This document shows, one piece after another, positions 12,321-24,244 of a stretch of 64,000 nt of DNA; position 1 is the first letter of the stretch, and each line of letters starts with the position of its first letter. The stretch spans positions 67,868,501 through 67,932,500 of the forward strand of contig NC_134109.1 in the NCBI RefSeq assembly GCF_040939455.1, written 5' to 3'. This stretch comes from Microcebus murinus (taxonomy: Eukaryota; Chordata; Mammalia; Primates; Cheirogaleidae). A program made the translations under genes and the position numbers. Below the pieces are notes generated by a model. It ran no database searches, was not told the origin of the DNA, and worked only from the letters and a program-made list of their open reading frames with translations.

Positions 12321-12839
12321 CACACTCAAGGAGAGCTGAGAAGGGAGAAAGGGAGAGAACACATTTTTAGCTGGGATACTACGTGGGAAAGGCTTTTGGT
12401 GTGAATGAGAGTGTTGTTTCTGCTACATGTGTTCTGAAAAAGATGAATAGTAGGGAATAGAAATGTGTGTTTTGGAGGATAAGTCTGAGATGTGCCATTT
12501 CTTTCAGAGTGGAAACCAAGTAATTGGCAAGGGATGACATCACAATCATTTGGCTTTCCTTCTTTAACACATTGCCCCACTAGAAAAAATTTTTTTCCTT
12601 GGGACTGCAGTGTTTTAATACAAAAATAGAGTAAGAACTTCGAAAACAAAACGATCCTTTCTAATTTATTGAAAAGGTTATTTTTTATTGTTTTCTGTGT
12701 GTGAGTTATATGCAACTTGAAAAATAGTTCTCGCAGCTCCCAAAGTGAAGAGACCTGTGAGTTACATATGCTTCACGAGGCCCCAGGCTCAAAACTAGCA
12801 TGAGTTGAATACAAATCACATGGCAGTTAATGTGTTAAA

Positions 12840-13020
12840 GCTCTGGGATCTTTACTGAAACATCCAGTTCCTTATATGTAAAATGGGATAGTAAACTTAG
12901 GAGATAGGTTCTATTACTAATGTGAGGATTAGTTGAGACTTTGAAAGTGCTTAGCTCCCTGCCTTGCATGCAATGAGGGCTCAGTAGGGTAAATGGTAGC
13001 TAAACCTGTTATTATTGGCC
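12840..13020 (-). repeat. MIR SINE
   Basis: It reads 'cagttccttatatgtaaaat', 'gtgaggattagttgagactt', 'aagtgcttagctccctgcct' and 'gctcagtagggtaaatggta', ending in 'ttattatt'. This is the reverse complement of MIR. Confidence 0.8.
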
Positions 13021-13337
13021 TCTGGTGTGTGATAGAATCAAGTAGTGTCTGTTATAAATGTTCTGAGGCAGAATTCTCCTGCTCCCTGGAATACTCTTAG
13101 GTTCATAGGTAACCACAAAATGGGAGTCCAGGTGGTAGGATTCATTGGAAATGGAATTATGCATTCCCTTTCCTGTTCTTAATTATGTAGTCTGTCTTTT
13201 TATTAATAGAAAGCAATGAACCTACCAGTTTCTCAGGGAAAGCTTTATATTCCTGCCAGCACTTGGGTCTAAAAGAAATTTTTCACATGAGGCATTATAT
13301 GGGAGTCTTTCTGGTTGTTTAAAAGAATATATTTATG

Positions 13338-13339
13338 TA
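13338..13339. repeat. TA target duplication, left of Tigger1
   Basis: A TA dinucleotide directly precedes the CAAACATACC end of the Tigger1 element. A matching TA sits at 15656-15657, as expected for pogo-type Tc1/mariner insertion. Confidence 0.8.
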
Positions 13340-15655
13340 CAAACATACCTTGTACATATTGTGGGTTCAGTTCCAGACTCACCACAAGAAAGTAAATATT
13401 GCAATAATAAAGTGAGTTACGAATTTTTGTTTCCTGGTGGATATAAAAGTTATGTTTATATTATACTCTAGTCTATTAAGTGTATATCTTAAAAACGATG
13501 TACATACCTGAATTAAAAAATACTTTTCTTGCTAAAAAATGCTAATGGTGATCTGAGCCTTCAATGAGTCCTAATCTGTTTTCTGATAGGTCTTGCTCTG
13601 ATGTTGATGGGAGTTGACTGATCAGGCTGGTGGTTGCTAAAGGTTGGGGTGGCCGTGGCAATTTCTTAAAATAAGACAACAGTGAAGTTTGCTGCATCAA
13701 TTGACTTCCTTTCATAAGAGATTTCTCTGCTGTTTGATAGCATTTTACCCACAGTAGAACTTCTTTCAAAATTGGAATCAGTCCTCTCAAATTCTACTAC
13801 CGCTTTATCAGCTCAGTTTATGTAATATTCTAAATCCTTTGTTGTTACTTCTGTAACATTCACAGCCTCTTCACCAGGGGTAGATGCCATCTCAAGAAAC
13901 TACTTTATTCATGCATAAGAACTCTTTATTCATTCAAGTTTGATTATGCTATTGTAGCAATTCAGTCACATCTCCTCTACTAATTCCAGTTCTCCTGTGA
14001 TTTCTACCACACCTGCAGTAACTTCCTCTGCTAAAGTTTTGAACCTTTGAAAGGGTTGGAATCAACTTCTTCCAAACTCCTGTTGATGTTGATATTTTGA
14101 CCTCCTCCTGTGAATCACAAATGTTCTTAATGGCATCCAGAATGGTGAATCCTTTCCAGGAGGTTTTCAATTGACTTTGCCCAGATCCATCTCTGGCAGC
14201 CTAACAGATTTTTTTCCTTAAGTAAGATGACTTGAAAGTCAAAATTTCTCATTGATCCCTGGGCTACAGAATGGATGTTGTGGTGGCAGATGTGAAACTA
14301 ACATTAATCTCTTTGTGCATCTCCCTCAAAGCTCTTGGGTGACCAGGTCGATTGTCAATGAGTAGTAATATTTTGAAAGGAATCTTATTTTCTGAGCAGT
14401 AGGTCTCAACAGTGGGCTTAAAATAATCAATAAGCCATGCTGTAAACAGAAGTGCTGTCATCCAGGCTTTATTGTTCCATTTATGGAGCACAGGCAGAAT
14501 AGATTTAGCATAATGCTTAAGGGCCCTAAGATTTTTGGAATGGTAAATGAGCATAGACTTCAAGTTAAAGTCACCAGCTACCTTAGCCCCTAATAAGAAA
14601 ATCAGTCTGTCCTTTGAAGGTTTGAAGCCAGACATTGCCTTTTCCTCTTTAGCTATGAAAAGTCCTAGATGGCATCTTCTTCCAGTGTGAGGCACTTTTG
14701 TCTGCATTGCAAATCTGTTGCTTAATGTAGCAACCTTCATCAGTTGTCTTAGCTCTATCTTCTGGATAACTTGCTGCAGCCTCTACATCAGCACTTGCTG
14801 CTTCACCTTGGACTCTTGTGTTACGGAGACAGCTTCTTTCCTTAAACCTCATGAACCAACCTCTGCTAGCTTTAGGCTTTTCTTCTGCAGCTTCCTCGTC
14901 TCTCAGTGTTCATAGAGTTAAAGAGAGTTAGGGAATTGCTGTGGATTAGCTTTTGGCTTAAGGGGGTGCTATGGCCATTTTGATCTTTTATCCATACCAT
15001 TCAGAATCCCCCTATATCAGCAATAAGGCTATTTTGTTTTCCTGTCATTCATGTGTTCACCAGAGTATACTTTAAATTTCCTTCAAGAACTTTTTTTTTG
15101 TATTCACAATGTGGCTGTTTGGTGCAAGAGGCCCAGCTTTCACCTATCTTGGCTTTTGACATGCCTTCCTCGCTAAGCTTAATCATATCTAGCTTTTAAT
15201 TGAAAGTTAGAGATGTGCGACTCTTCCTTTCACTTGAACAGTTAGAGGTCATTGTGGGGTTGTTATGTGGCCTAATTTCATTATTGTTGTATTCAAGGAA
15301 TAGAGAGGCCTAAGGAAAGGAAAAGAGATGGTGGAATAGCTGGTTGGTGGAATAGTCAGAACACACACGTTTATTAAGTTTGCCATCTTGTATGGGTGCT
15401 CCCAAAACAATTACAGTAGTAACATGAAAGATCAGTGATCACAGGTCAATATAACAGATATAATAATAATGAAAAAGTTTGAAATATTGCAAGAATTACC
15501 AAAATGTGACCCAGAGACACAAAGTAAGCACATGCTGTTGGAAAAATGGTGCTTGACACAGGGTTGCCACAAACCTCCAATTTGTAGAAAAAATGTAACA
15601 TTTACAAAGTATAGTAAAGCAGAGTCAATGAGCTCAATAAAATGAGCTACATTTG
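13340..15655 (-). mobile_element. Tigger1 DNA transposon (Tc1/mariner, pogo group), nearly complete
   Basis: Both ends are present. The left end reads CAAACATACCTTG and the right end AAATGAGCTACATTTG. Each is a mutated copy of the Tigger1 inverted terminal repeat, whose consensus starts CAGGCATACC, and each abuts a TA. The 2316-bp length is close to the roughly 2.4-kb family consensus, so only small deletions have occurred. The interior is a decayed transposase on the minus strand. Tigger1 was active in early primate or eutherian ancestors, and this copy is immobile. Orientation follows the transposase. Confidence 0.95.
13542..15252 (-). pseudogene. Tigger1 transposase pseudogene
   Basis: The family protein cuts and pastes the transposon. 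It has an N-terminal CENP-B-like helix-turn-helix DNA-binding region and a DDE catalytic domain. Here the start lies near 15252 and the stop at 13542-13544 (TAG). Readable pieces are at 14649-14852, 14264-14740, 13949-14170 and 13542-13790. The segment with '[16 protein letters not shown]' and '[16 protein letters not shown]' is the DDE core; its second Asp lies in LLIDN, where NRPGHP replaces the usual NAPGHP. The C-terminal '[13 protein letters not shown]' is also visible. Frameshifts and in-frame stops separate the pieces, so there is no working product. The human genes JRK, TIGD and CENPB are domesticated relatives, but this copy shows no sign of a preserved ORF. Confidence 0.93.
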
Positions 15656-15657
15656 TA
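15656..15657. repeat. TA target duplication, right of Tigger1
   Basis: TA follows the right terminus directly and pairs with the TA at 13338-13339. Confidence 0.8.
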
Positions 15658-16600
15658 TTTATGCATTACTGGTTCTATTTTGATATGGAAGCAAGTTAGC
15701 TTTGTTTGGGATAGTTTGATTTTGGTGTATGAATGCTATTGTTTGTATGTGTACATTTCTGTCCCTGCAACTAGAGAGCCACTTAGAAATCAATAATAGG
15801 GGTTATTGTATTTCCTAGCAATATTTATGTATGCATGCAGGCATACAGTCATTCATTCATTCATTTCCTGCTCTCTGTATCACTGCTTCTCTCGCATGGT
15901 CCCTTAGTGCTAGATCCAGCAAGTCTTTAAAAATTTTTTTTGAATGGTCTAAGGGGCTGCAGCAGTTACCCATGATGATAGCCATTTTTATGTGCCTCTG
16001 AACCCCTTCTGCTGCTGGTTGGGTGTATGACCACTTTTATTTGTTGCCTAACTATGGATCAGTCCTGGCATAGTGAATTTTTGGGCAAATGAGAAGGGGA
16101 TATGATCCATACCACAAATAAGGTGGTATGGATCCACTGTCCTCTTTCTAATTGCAAAATCTAAAAGGCTCTGAAAACTCTTCTTACTCATTTGGTGGCT
16201 AGATCTGACTTGAATGAACATGAGTCTGTTTATATTTTTCCTTTATCTCATTTAGTGGGATTATTTATAAGTTTTGCTGCGGCAGTCTTACTGTGTTTGA
16301 GTATGGGTGCTGACCTAGATCCTACTAGGAGCATAAGGTATGTGTACCATATTACCTTTCTAAAATGTCAAAAATTCTGAATTCCAAAACACGTTTGGCC
16401 TTAGGGGATTTGGATAAGAGATGTGTACCTGTAGTATTTTTATTAGGGCCTTTAAGCCTTTTTTCAGTTGACAGTCTTCCCTTGAGATTCTCTTCTTGGC
16501 ACCATGTTTTTGTGGTATGCAAATAAGGATTTCTCTTGCCTGTCACTCAAAGAACATTTATTGAGCTACTGTAGGTTGGGCTTTGTATGAGGTATGGGGA
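15658..16600. other. No recognised feature apart from a short (ATTC)n run
   Basis: A CATT tetranucleotide run of about four units lies near 15849-15867. Nothing else is identifiable. Confidence 0.45.
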
Positions 16601-16609
16601 CAACTGATA

Positions 16610-16618
16610 AGAATAAGG
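16610..16618. repeat. Left target duplication of a short L1 tail
   Basis: AGAATAAGG is repeated exactly at 16785-16793, after the A-rich tail of the L1 fragment. Confidence 0.75.
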
Positions 16619-16784
16619 TTGGGGGGAGAAGGGGATGGGTAAATTCACACCTAACAGGTACAGTGCACATTAACTGGGTGAAGGGCACACCACACTTATA
16701 ACTGACTCAAACTGTACAAAAGCAAATTATGTAACCAAAATGTGTGTACCCCCATAAAACTCTGAAATAAAAATTAAAAAAAAG
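16619..16784 (+). mobile_element. 5'-truncated L1 (3' UTR only), lineage-specific type
   Basis: A G-rich start is followed by 'gatgggtaaattcacaccta', 'aactgggtgaagggcacacc' and 'gtgtgtacccccataaaact'. It ends 'ctgaaataaaaatt' plus an A tail. This is the same 3' UTR type as the reverse copies at 18691-18907 and 56740-56964. An exact 9-bp flanking duplication supports insertion as a 166-bp truncated copy. Confidence 0.85.
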
Positions 16785-17194
16785 AGAATAAGGCATTGAC
16801 CCTCATTATCCTACAGATGCTCAAATCCCCAAGATAATGTGGAAGGTTCAATAATGGGAATCTGTGGAGTCCTGGGTTTAGCAGGATAATCACAGCCAGA
16901 AACCCCACCAGAAATGTAAAGGCAAAAACATGTGAAAGAGAATGTCATCAGGGAACAGCTGTGTATTTGCTGTGATCTCTGAAAAATAAAGCCAGGAAAG
17001 GGGCTGTAGAGAAGGCAGTTTTTGCAGGACCTTATCTGCTAAGCTAAACAGTTGAGTGTTTATCCTTTGGCAATAAGGAGTCTTTACGCCTGGGAATGGG
17101 ATGATTAGTTTTTCATTTTAGGAGTCCTCGAACTTCATCTTAAGGGACCTCAAAAGGAAATCACTGCAATATTCTGGGCAACAGGACCTTTTTT

Positions 17195-17360
17195 CTGGTG
17201 TCATTAATGATACTTTATATTATGCAGTGCTTTTAGGTTTGCAGATTTTTCTTTTGCCTTAATTTCTTTTGTGGTAGCCCTGAAGGAGACGTGACTTGCC
17301 CAGGGTCATATCTAGCAACTGGCTGCACCAGGTCTCCTAATTTCACATCCAGTGCTGCTT
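17195..17360 (+). repeat. MIR-family SINE, diverged
   Basis: The blocks 'gcagtgcttttaggtttgca', 'gacgtgacttgcccagggtc' and 'ctagcaactggctgcaccag' follow the MIR/MIR3 order. The middle is degraded. Confidence 0.55.
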
Positions 17361-17364
17361 GGAC

Positions 17365-18675
17365 GTGATGCTGAAACGTTTAATGTGTTGCTCAGTTACT
17401 AAGATACTTAAAGGTAATCTGTCACGCGCATATTATTTATGTTTCCTCATTGATTTGACTGTCAGCTCCTTGAGGACTTCCAGTATTCAGTTTGATGTAC
17501 CTTTGACAAAAAGACACACTTAGGGCAGTTACCACCAAGAACCAGCACAGAGCTAGGAAGAAGGAACAAAACAGAGGGAAAGTCATTTTTCCTTAATATA
17601 TATATATCATCATGTGCACTTATTTTCCAGTTTGTTTAAATGATTGCTGTAGGTGTTGTGGGGAATACAAAATGTGAACCGATTAGATTTAAATAAAAAA
17701 AGGCTTGTCATGAATTAAGCCTATCAGACTTATTCAGATATGCCACACTCCAAAATTTTTTGGCTTTTGCAACACATTTTCTTTTTAATGGATGTTGGGT
17801 TTAGAAATCAAAAGGTCTCCTGCACAGGTTGATTAGAACTATTAGGCTTACACATGTGCTTTGCATTAGTTTGTGCAGTAATTAGTTACAATGTGGCACC
17901 TTTCCAAATGGGCTTTTTTTGGGAAACAAACAAAATCATTAAATGGATAGTTTATTACCAAAGAAAGTCTTAGCTTGACTAAATGCTCAGTAATAATACT
18001 TCCTAAGTGAAAATCATCTTCTAAATCACATTTAAAATTAATTGTCAACTGTAAGTTTTTGTGCCAGCTTGCTCCCTACTGAGTTAGCAGTGAAATTAAT
18101 GATGTAGTCATTTTCTTACACACCTGGCATATGTTGCTATTTAAGCTAGCAGTATTCTTAGGCTGTCTAGGAGTTGGAGAATAGTCAAGATTTAAATTAT
18201 TCTTAGAATCTATGTCAATTTAAAAATATTTACTAAATTGATTCATTTATAATTTTCCTTTACCGACTTTGTGTGTCAGAAAAGCTTTTGGAGGCCCAGA
18301 AGGAACTCTAGAGATCATTGAGACCCAGGAACAGGAGTCAGGGGAGAACGGATTAGGAAACTGATCCTGTGGGGCCAAGTCCGTTCTTGAATGTATTAAC
18401 TTTAACTTTGGGTTAGCCTCTGAGCCTCTGGTTTCTTATCTGTGAAGATAAGAAAGCATCAGCTTCTGATAAAGTTTTCACAGATTCTAAGACATACATT
18501 TTTGTTTATTTTACATTTTAACATATCTGAAAATAAGGTGTGTTTTACAGATATTGTGTGTGTCATGGTTAAATTTGTCATAGTTTTCCCCCAGTATAGT
18601 GGGACATACAATATTGGTCCGTCTTACGATCAGTGATTTCTTATATTTGCCAAAATATGGTAATAGTTGCCCTAG
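17365..18675. other. No recognised feature
   Basis: AT-rich, without identifiable genes or repeats except a short TA run near 17598. Confidence 0.45.
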
Positions 18676-18678
18676 TAG

Positions 18679-18690
18679 CATCCTGGGTTA
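18679..18690. repeat. Left target duplication of a truncated L1
   Basis: CATCCTGGGTTA matches CATCTTGGGTTA at 18908-18919 at 11 of 12 positions. Confidence 0.8.
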
Positions 18691-18907
18691 TTTTTTTTAA
18701 ATTTTTATTTTTATTTCAGCATATTACAGGGATACAAATGTTTAGGTTATATATATTGCCTTTGCCCTGCCTGAGTTGGAGGTTCAAGTGTGTGCATCCC
18801 CCAGACAGTGTACACCACACCCATTAGGTGTGAATATACCCATCCCCTCCCCCCCATCTCCCTGACACCCAATGAATGTTACTGTATGTGCACTTAAGTG
18901 TTGGTTA
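18691..18907 (-). mobile_element. 5'-truncated L1 (3' UTR only), reverse
   Basis: A T-rich head is followed by 'tttcagcatattacagggat', then 'ccattaggtgtgaatatacc', a C-rich tract ('catcccctcccccccatctc') and 'tgtatgtgcacttaagtg'. It is the reverse complement of the lineage-specific L1 3' UTR, including the polypurine tract seen as C-rich on this strand. The copy is 217 bp and flanked by a 12-bp duplication. Confidence 0.88.
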
Positions 18908-19399
18908 CATCTTGGGTTACTGTCAGGAAGAAATCAGATAATATATTTGCTAGAAAACTATGGCTGTACCAACAAACAACTTTAGTAAAAGCACTTTTGG
19001 ACATCCCTTGACAATCTTTCTCCCTTTGTATTTGTTATGATGAAAGTTTATGTCTATGTGTCTTAAAAATGGGAAGGAGATGGAAAATGGAAATTGCAAA
19101 TTTAGATGAATTAAGATATTAAATATTTTTCTAGAATATTGGAAGTAACAAAGAATTTCAATGTAGTCTTTCAGTTGACTTCCTGAAAGATTTTTCTTTT
19201 CTTTTTAAACAGTACCTCAGTCATGTTGATCCTATTCCAAAGAGCAGAAAAGAAACTTTCCATGGAATCATGATACATTTGTAGTATAATGCACCCCTAA
19301 TTTACATTACACCTAATAGGATATAATGTCACCAAGTTCAAACTGTAGTTAATAATTAAAGACTTTAAAAGAGCATATCTTTTTTTTAACACGTATATC

Positions 19400-19592
19400 A
19401 TTTTCATAAGTTTTTTTTATGTTGGTGAAATATACAGAACATAAAACTTACCATATTAACCCATTTTTAAGTGTACAGTTCAGTGGCATTAGTTACGTTC
19501 ACATTGTTGTGCACCATCACCACTATCCATCTCCAGAAATTTGTTGTCATCCCAAACTGGAACTCTATACCCATTATACAATAATTTTTTAA
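19400..19592 (-). repeat. Ancient L1M-type 3' UTR fragment
   Basis: It contains 'taaaacttaccatattaacc', 'aagtgtacagttcagtggca', 'cacattgttgtgcaccatca' and 'ccatctccagaaatttgttg'. This is a very common old L1 3' end block, here in reverse with T-rich sequence at its left end. Confidence 0.8.
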
Positions 19593-19849
19593 CCATTCTT
19601 AATGGTCCCCACTTGTTTATAAGTGAGATAGTTATTTGTATCCTTGAAATTCTGTTAAAAGTTTCTAGTATCTTTGTTGAAGATTTTAAAATGCTTTTTG
19701 GAGATTTGTAGTACCAATATTCAGGTTAGGGTTGCTTTTTATGACTCCTTATTTAAAAGTGCTAATGCTAAAGTAACAAGTTGTCTCCCCTCAGCGCCCT
19801 GCTCCTTTGCAATAAAAATGCCAGGGAAGGCCAGCTTTGGGTAGGAGAG

Positions 19850-20060
19850 GGGTGGGGGATAGGAAGATCATGAATTTCATATTGGACAAATTGAATTTGA
19901 GATGAGTTTGAGGCATGCAAGTGATGATGTTGAGTAGGCAGTTGAATTTGTGAGTCAGAGATAAAAACGCGGCATTTTCAGCATAAAGATGGTAGGTGAA
20001 GGCTCAGCCTTGGATGAGATCACCTAGGAAACGAGAAGAGAAAGAAGGATTGGAACTGGA
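19850..20060 (-). repeat. L2 LINE fragment, reverse
   Basis: The segments 'gagatgagtttgaggcatgc', 'gttgagtaggcagttgaatt' and 'gatgagatcacctaggaaac' are diagnostic of the L2 ORF read on the minus strand. The L2 tract resumes near 20925. Confidence 0.75.
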
Positions 20061-20229
20061 GGTTGACAAGCCACCTTCAGCCAGCAAACCTGTTTTATTT
20101 GGCCTGTGTAGTGTTTTTAAAATATTTGAATGAGTCGCTATAGCATATATTTATGTGTTTTTGGCTGCCCAGAATATATTTTCTCTTTTGGTAGCAGCCC
20201 CTAAATTTCCTTTTGAGAAATCTTCTGTT

Positions 20230-20700
20230 CTCCAATCTCAGACTTTGTGCTTCACATAAAGTTCTGTCTCTGGCGCTGAATGAAATGTGTGACCCAGGGC
20301 TGGACAATCACTCCCGAGTTGCCTAGCCACAATAGTTGGTTTGAGAATGGGTTTATCATTCAAGTTGGCCCAATCAGAGGGAATTTTGAGACTGTGGAGG
20401 ATCTCCAGAAAGAGAGAGCTTCTTATTTTCTTAAACCTGGCAGGATGTGGGCCGGAGGTCTAGCAACTGCCTTGCTACCCATGGGGTAGAGCTTATCTGA
20501 GAATGGGGACACAGAGAAGAAGTGGAATCTAGATAGAGAAAGTAGTCCCGATCATGTTGATTAAAGCCTGTGCGAAGCTGTACCTCTAGGCGTTTCAGTT
20601 AAGTTAGCCAATAAATTCTCCTTTTGATGCAACCTAGTTTAAACCAGGATTTCTTTTACTTTTATACCATAAAAAATCTTAATTGACACAGTTGCCAACA
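20230..20700 (+). repeat. Unclassified ancient interspersed repeat
   Basis: The order 'agttggcccaatcagaggga', 'agagagagcttcttattttc', 'aacctggcaggatgtgggcc', 'tcagttaagttagccaataa' and 'attctccttttgatgcaacc' is a pattern I recognise as an old eutherian repeat ending in AATAAA. I cannot name the family. It interrupts a reverse L2 tract, so it probably inserted into it. Confidence 0.4.
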
Positions 20701-20924
20701 CTTAAAAATTGTGAGTTTTCACATAGAAATTGGGATTTTCAGCTTGAGCTAAGTAATTATTATTCTAGTAGGAGCATTGGCTCTCTATTTTATTATAGTC
20801 CATACCACTCCCTATTGTCATCTTACCCTAATGCCTGAGATCTCTTGCCAATTATCCTACTAGTTCTGCTGTGTTGTAAATTGTAGGGTTGAGAGGGAAA
20901 TAAAATTAAATTTTACTTCACTAA

Positions 20925-22380
20925 ATTATGTTCCTTTCTTGCCTCTGTGGGTATTTGTGCTTTCGACTCCTCATATAGAGTGAAAAGAGAAGGGGGCCTC
21001 GGTTCAAGCTTGCAGGAACTTGAACCATAAAGAATAAATGGGAGAGGACAAGTCTGTAAAGAGAAGGGAGCCATGGCATTAGAAAGGAAAGTATTGGTCA
21101 TAGAGGCCAGGGTAAGGGGTGTTTCAGGGAGACATTGTTGAACATTGCAAGACGTCATCTGCTTTGCATTTGGTAGTAAAGAGGTCATTATTTTATTGAC
21201 CTGAACTGAAGCTGATTCAGTGAAGTATGGGGTCAAGCCAGATTGGAATGGGTTGAAAAATGAATGGGAAGTGAAAAATGGAGACACTCAGGAAGAAAAT
21301 TTCTGTTTTTCCTGTGAAGAGAAGTAGAAAAATAGGTCAGTAGCTAGAGCCATGTGAGGTCGAGTTGGAGTGCTTTAAAGGAAGAACTCGAGTATGGTGA
21401 AGAGCTGGTGGGAAAGATCTGGCTGAAAGGGAGTAGTTCGTTAGATTAACAGGGGAAGCAAGGGTTCATTGATCATGTGAGCCTGAGAAGCTAGGATGGA
21501 GTGGAATCTAAAGCCCAAATGGAGTGGTTGGCCTTAAATGAGAAGAGGGAAGAAGATGCTATAAGAGAGAAGCTGAGGGCTGCTCCAGATGAAAGTCTGA
21601 TAACAGGAAGGTGCTATGCAAGATGGCTTCCATTCACAGAATGGGGGTGGTGGTGGTGTGCACCATTCTGTTTTTGAAATCTGTACTAGGAATGATATTT
21701 TATAGGGAAAATATATCTTTAATCACTTATATTACTTTAGAAAATGTTAAGTAATTTAAACCTCTTGAGTCAGAAGAGGTGGAGGTTTGAGAGTGAAACA
21801 GCAGTCAAGGAGAGTGAGAAAATGAGTTGGTAAGAGAAATGTGGGGTTGCCCAACCTGGTTGAGGACTTGTTTGCAGTTGGGACTCATGAATGTAGAGTG
21901 ATACTATCTGCCTACATGTGGCTTTCTCCAGTGCCCAGGTGCTCAGGTGTAGACACACTGGGCATCATCTAAGGTGGAGTTAGGCAGAAGGGGAAGGGCA
22001 AAAGGAGGGTGAGCAAGGTAAGTTAGTGCATTTGACAACAGTGCTATGGAAAGTATGTTATCAAAATGATGGCCTTTAGAAAGGAAGTAGAGTAGGAAGG
22101 GATGTGACATGGAACTTCTGATGAGGCCCAAATGGTTTGTCACAGTGAAAGGGATTTTAATAAGGAAGCTGAAGCTGAGGGTATTGCAGACAAAGGGCAG
22201 AATGTTTGGGTGGTGGGTGGCTCAGGTGCAGTGGAGGAGATGGTGGTTGGATGTGAAGCCCTCAGAGAAGAGAACAGAGTGTCAATGGGTTTTGATATTG
22301 AGGTTACCCATGCTGGTTGTAGAATTAGGGGAGGTGAGAAAGATTTTATCCAGGATTCACATGATGTAATTGGGTTGACT
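20925..22380 (-). repeat. L2 LINE tract (ORF region), reverse, fragmented
   Basis: Recognisable L2 antisense blocks include 'ggtcaagccagattggaatg', 'ggtcagtagctagagccatg' and 'gagtggttggccttaaatga'. The stretch is purine-rich on the plus strand, as expected for reverse L2. It continues the fragment at 19850-20060. The minus-strand ORFs within it are broken pieces of LINE sequence. The assignment weakens towards the right. Confidence 0.6.
21667..21768 (+). repeat. Direct repeat copy A (about 102 bp)
   Basis: It is nearly repeated at 22484-22587. Both contain 'tctgtttttgaaat', 'gatattttatagggaaaa', 'tctttaatcactt' and 'actttagaaaatgttaagt'. The two copies lie about 820 bp apart in the same orientation. 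Confidence 0.85.
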
Positions 22381-22483
22381 ATTCATTAATAACAGATTTT
22401 CCATTTTCTCTAAACCTCCTTACCTTTGGTTTCACTGGAAATTCAGCTGGAAGAGTATTTGTATATGGTTTGGGGCACACCTC

Positions 22484-22587
22484 TCTGTTTTTGAAATATG
22501 TACTAGGAGCGATATTTTATAGGGAAAAATATGTCTTTAATCACTTTATGCTACTTTAGAAAATGTTAAGTCATTTAAACCTTTTGA
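22484..22587 (+). repeat. Direct repeat copy B (about 104 bp)
   Basis: It is the second copy of the unit at 21667-21768, with roughly ten substitutions or small indels. The sequence beyond both edges does not match, so the duplication is limited to about 100 bp. Confidence 0.85.
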
Positions 22588-22599
22588 ACTCATAGAGTT

Positions 22600-24085
22600 T
22601 TCAATTACTATGATAATTTAGAGCTCTTTTTTTGCCTTACATGGTCATGTTGCTTCTGAAGGTGACTGACAAGTGCAATCAAAATCTTCAAGAACAGGGC
22701 AAGTTTAACTGAATCTTTTGTGGCTCTCACTATGATGAGCTTTGGAGGAAGAGTTAGTAGGAAGCTATGTTAGAGACATCTGTTGTTATGTATAATGTGT
22801 GTTGGGCTTTGGCAGTAACTGAAACCAAGCAAGCCCACCAGTCTGTAGTTTATATGCAATAATTCTGAGAGCTCAAAAAATACTACTCTGAATGGCAAGG
22901 CTTTGGAGCCAACATTTCTTATACTTAACAGGGAAGGGAGTTTGAAAGACTCACCAAGAAACAAATTTTATAATAAGACTAAATCTGCTCATCTCAAAAC
23001 AGCTGAAGGTTGTGATAAAAAAATCCTCACTAAGTAATCAGAATGCAGAAATCTATAATCTGGAAAAAAAAAGAATTTGAACATGTAATCTTTTAGACAC
23101 AGCTCTATTTGTTACTGATTCAAAAAATATTAGGTAAATGGCAAAGCACAGGGTAGGAGTGTCCAGATTTCCAGGCTGAGGATGATGAGAAAAGATGGCA
23201 GAAGTCCAGCAGCACTCAAAATATCTGCCATGGAATGAAATGTTTTATAGCCTAGAGCAACTTTGCTGCCAACTAGGCAACTCACTGTGCTTTCTTTAGA
23301 TATAGCTCCTTATTCTTTCCCAAGGAACCTGTTCATTCATCCCTTCCTTTGCCTTTACTTTTCCCTCCTCCTGATACTATCTTCCCCTTTGTCCATGTCT
23401 CATCCATTTTTCCATTCCCAGCAAGGCCAAAACCAAGTCCTACCTGATACAGATCTTTCCTTTCTTTGACTCCTTTGTGTTTATTGTTTGTGTAACTTAC
23501 TAAGTTAACTCTTTGATAGATTCATAGGTTAAGGTTATGAGAAACCTTAATTCTCAAACCATTCTCAAGGTAAGAAGCACTTCTCTACCCAACTCAAGGC
23601 TTATGAATCCACAAGTTCCTTTAGACTGTGGTGTATTCAGGAGTCCTGAGACTAGGGTTCTCCTATCTGGGGCTTCAGGCCTTCAAGGATTGCTTCACTT
23701 TTCTCTAATAAGAAGAATAAACAGTTGCTGATGAGCATTGCATCTCCTTGACTTCTACTATCTTATGCTGTTTTACCCAAGTAACAGTTCTAGCCCTGCC
23801 TTGATTATTTTTTCTTGCTCCCAAAATAACTAACCACCTGCTTTGTTCTTAGCATTTTTCTAAGGACAAATAGTTCATTCTGGACACAAGTCATCTGTAG
23901 CTGTTTATTTTTCTATGCTTTTGTGTATGTCTACACTAGTGTGAGAAAGCCTGTAAATGTGGAAGGTGAGGTGGAAGCCCACCTAGCATCGCCTCTTGGG
24001 CTCAGCAGAGCAGAAGAGAGTTAAATTTAAATTGCAACTGAGGAACCCTAGCCTCCCTAAGATCTTTCAGGAAGTCTCAGTTGAG
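22600..24085. other. No recognised feature
   Basis: I see no gene or nameable repeat. The ORFs at 23263-23469 and 23537-23731 have no family signature. Confidence 0.45.
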
Positions 24086-24099
24086 ATGGGAAACTGCCA

Positions 24100-24150
24100 A
24101 GAATGATGCCTGGCACATAGTGGGTTATTAGTTAGTGGTGGCTGTTCTCA
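24100..24150 (-). repeat. MIR fragment
   Basis: A short piece reads 'gatgcctggcacatagtggg', the reverse complement of the MIR 5' region. Confidence 0.5.
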
Positions 24151-24244
24151 CCGGGGCTGGGTAGCTGATGAGAAAGATTGTACATTGAATAATTTTAAAA
24201 ATTAAGAACTTACCCCTAGGCAGGACAAGGCTGGAAACAGAGCT

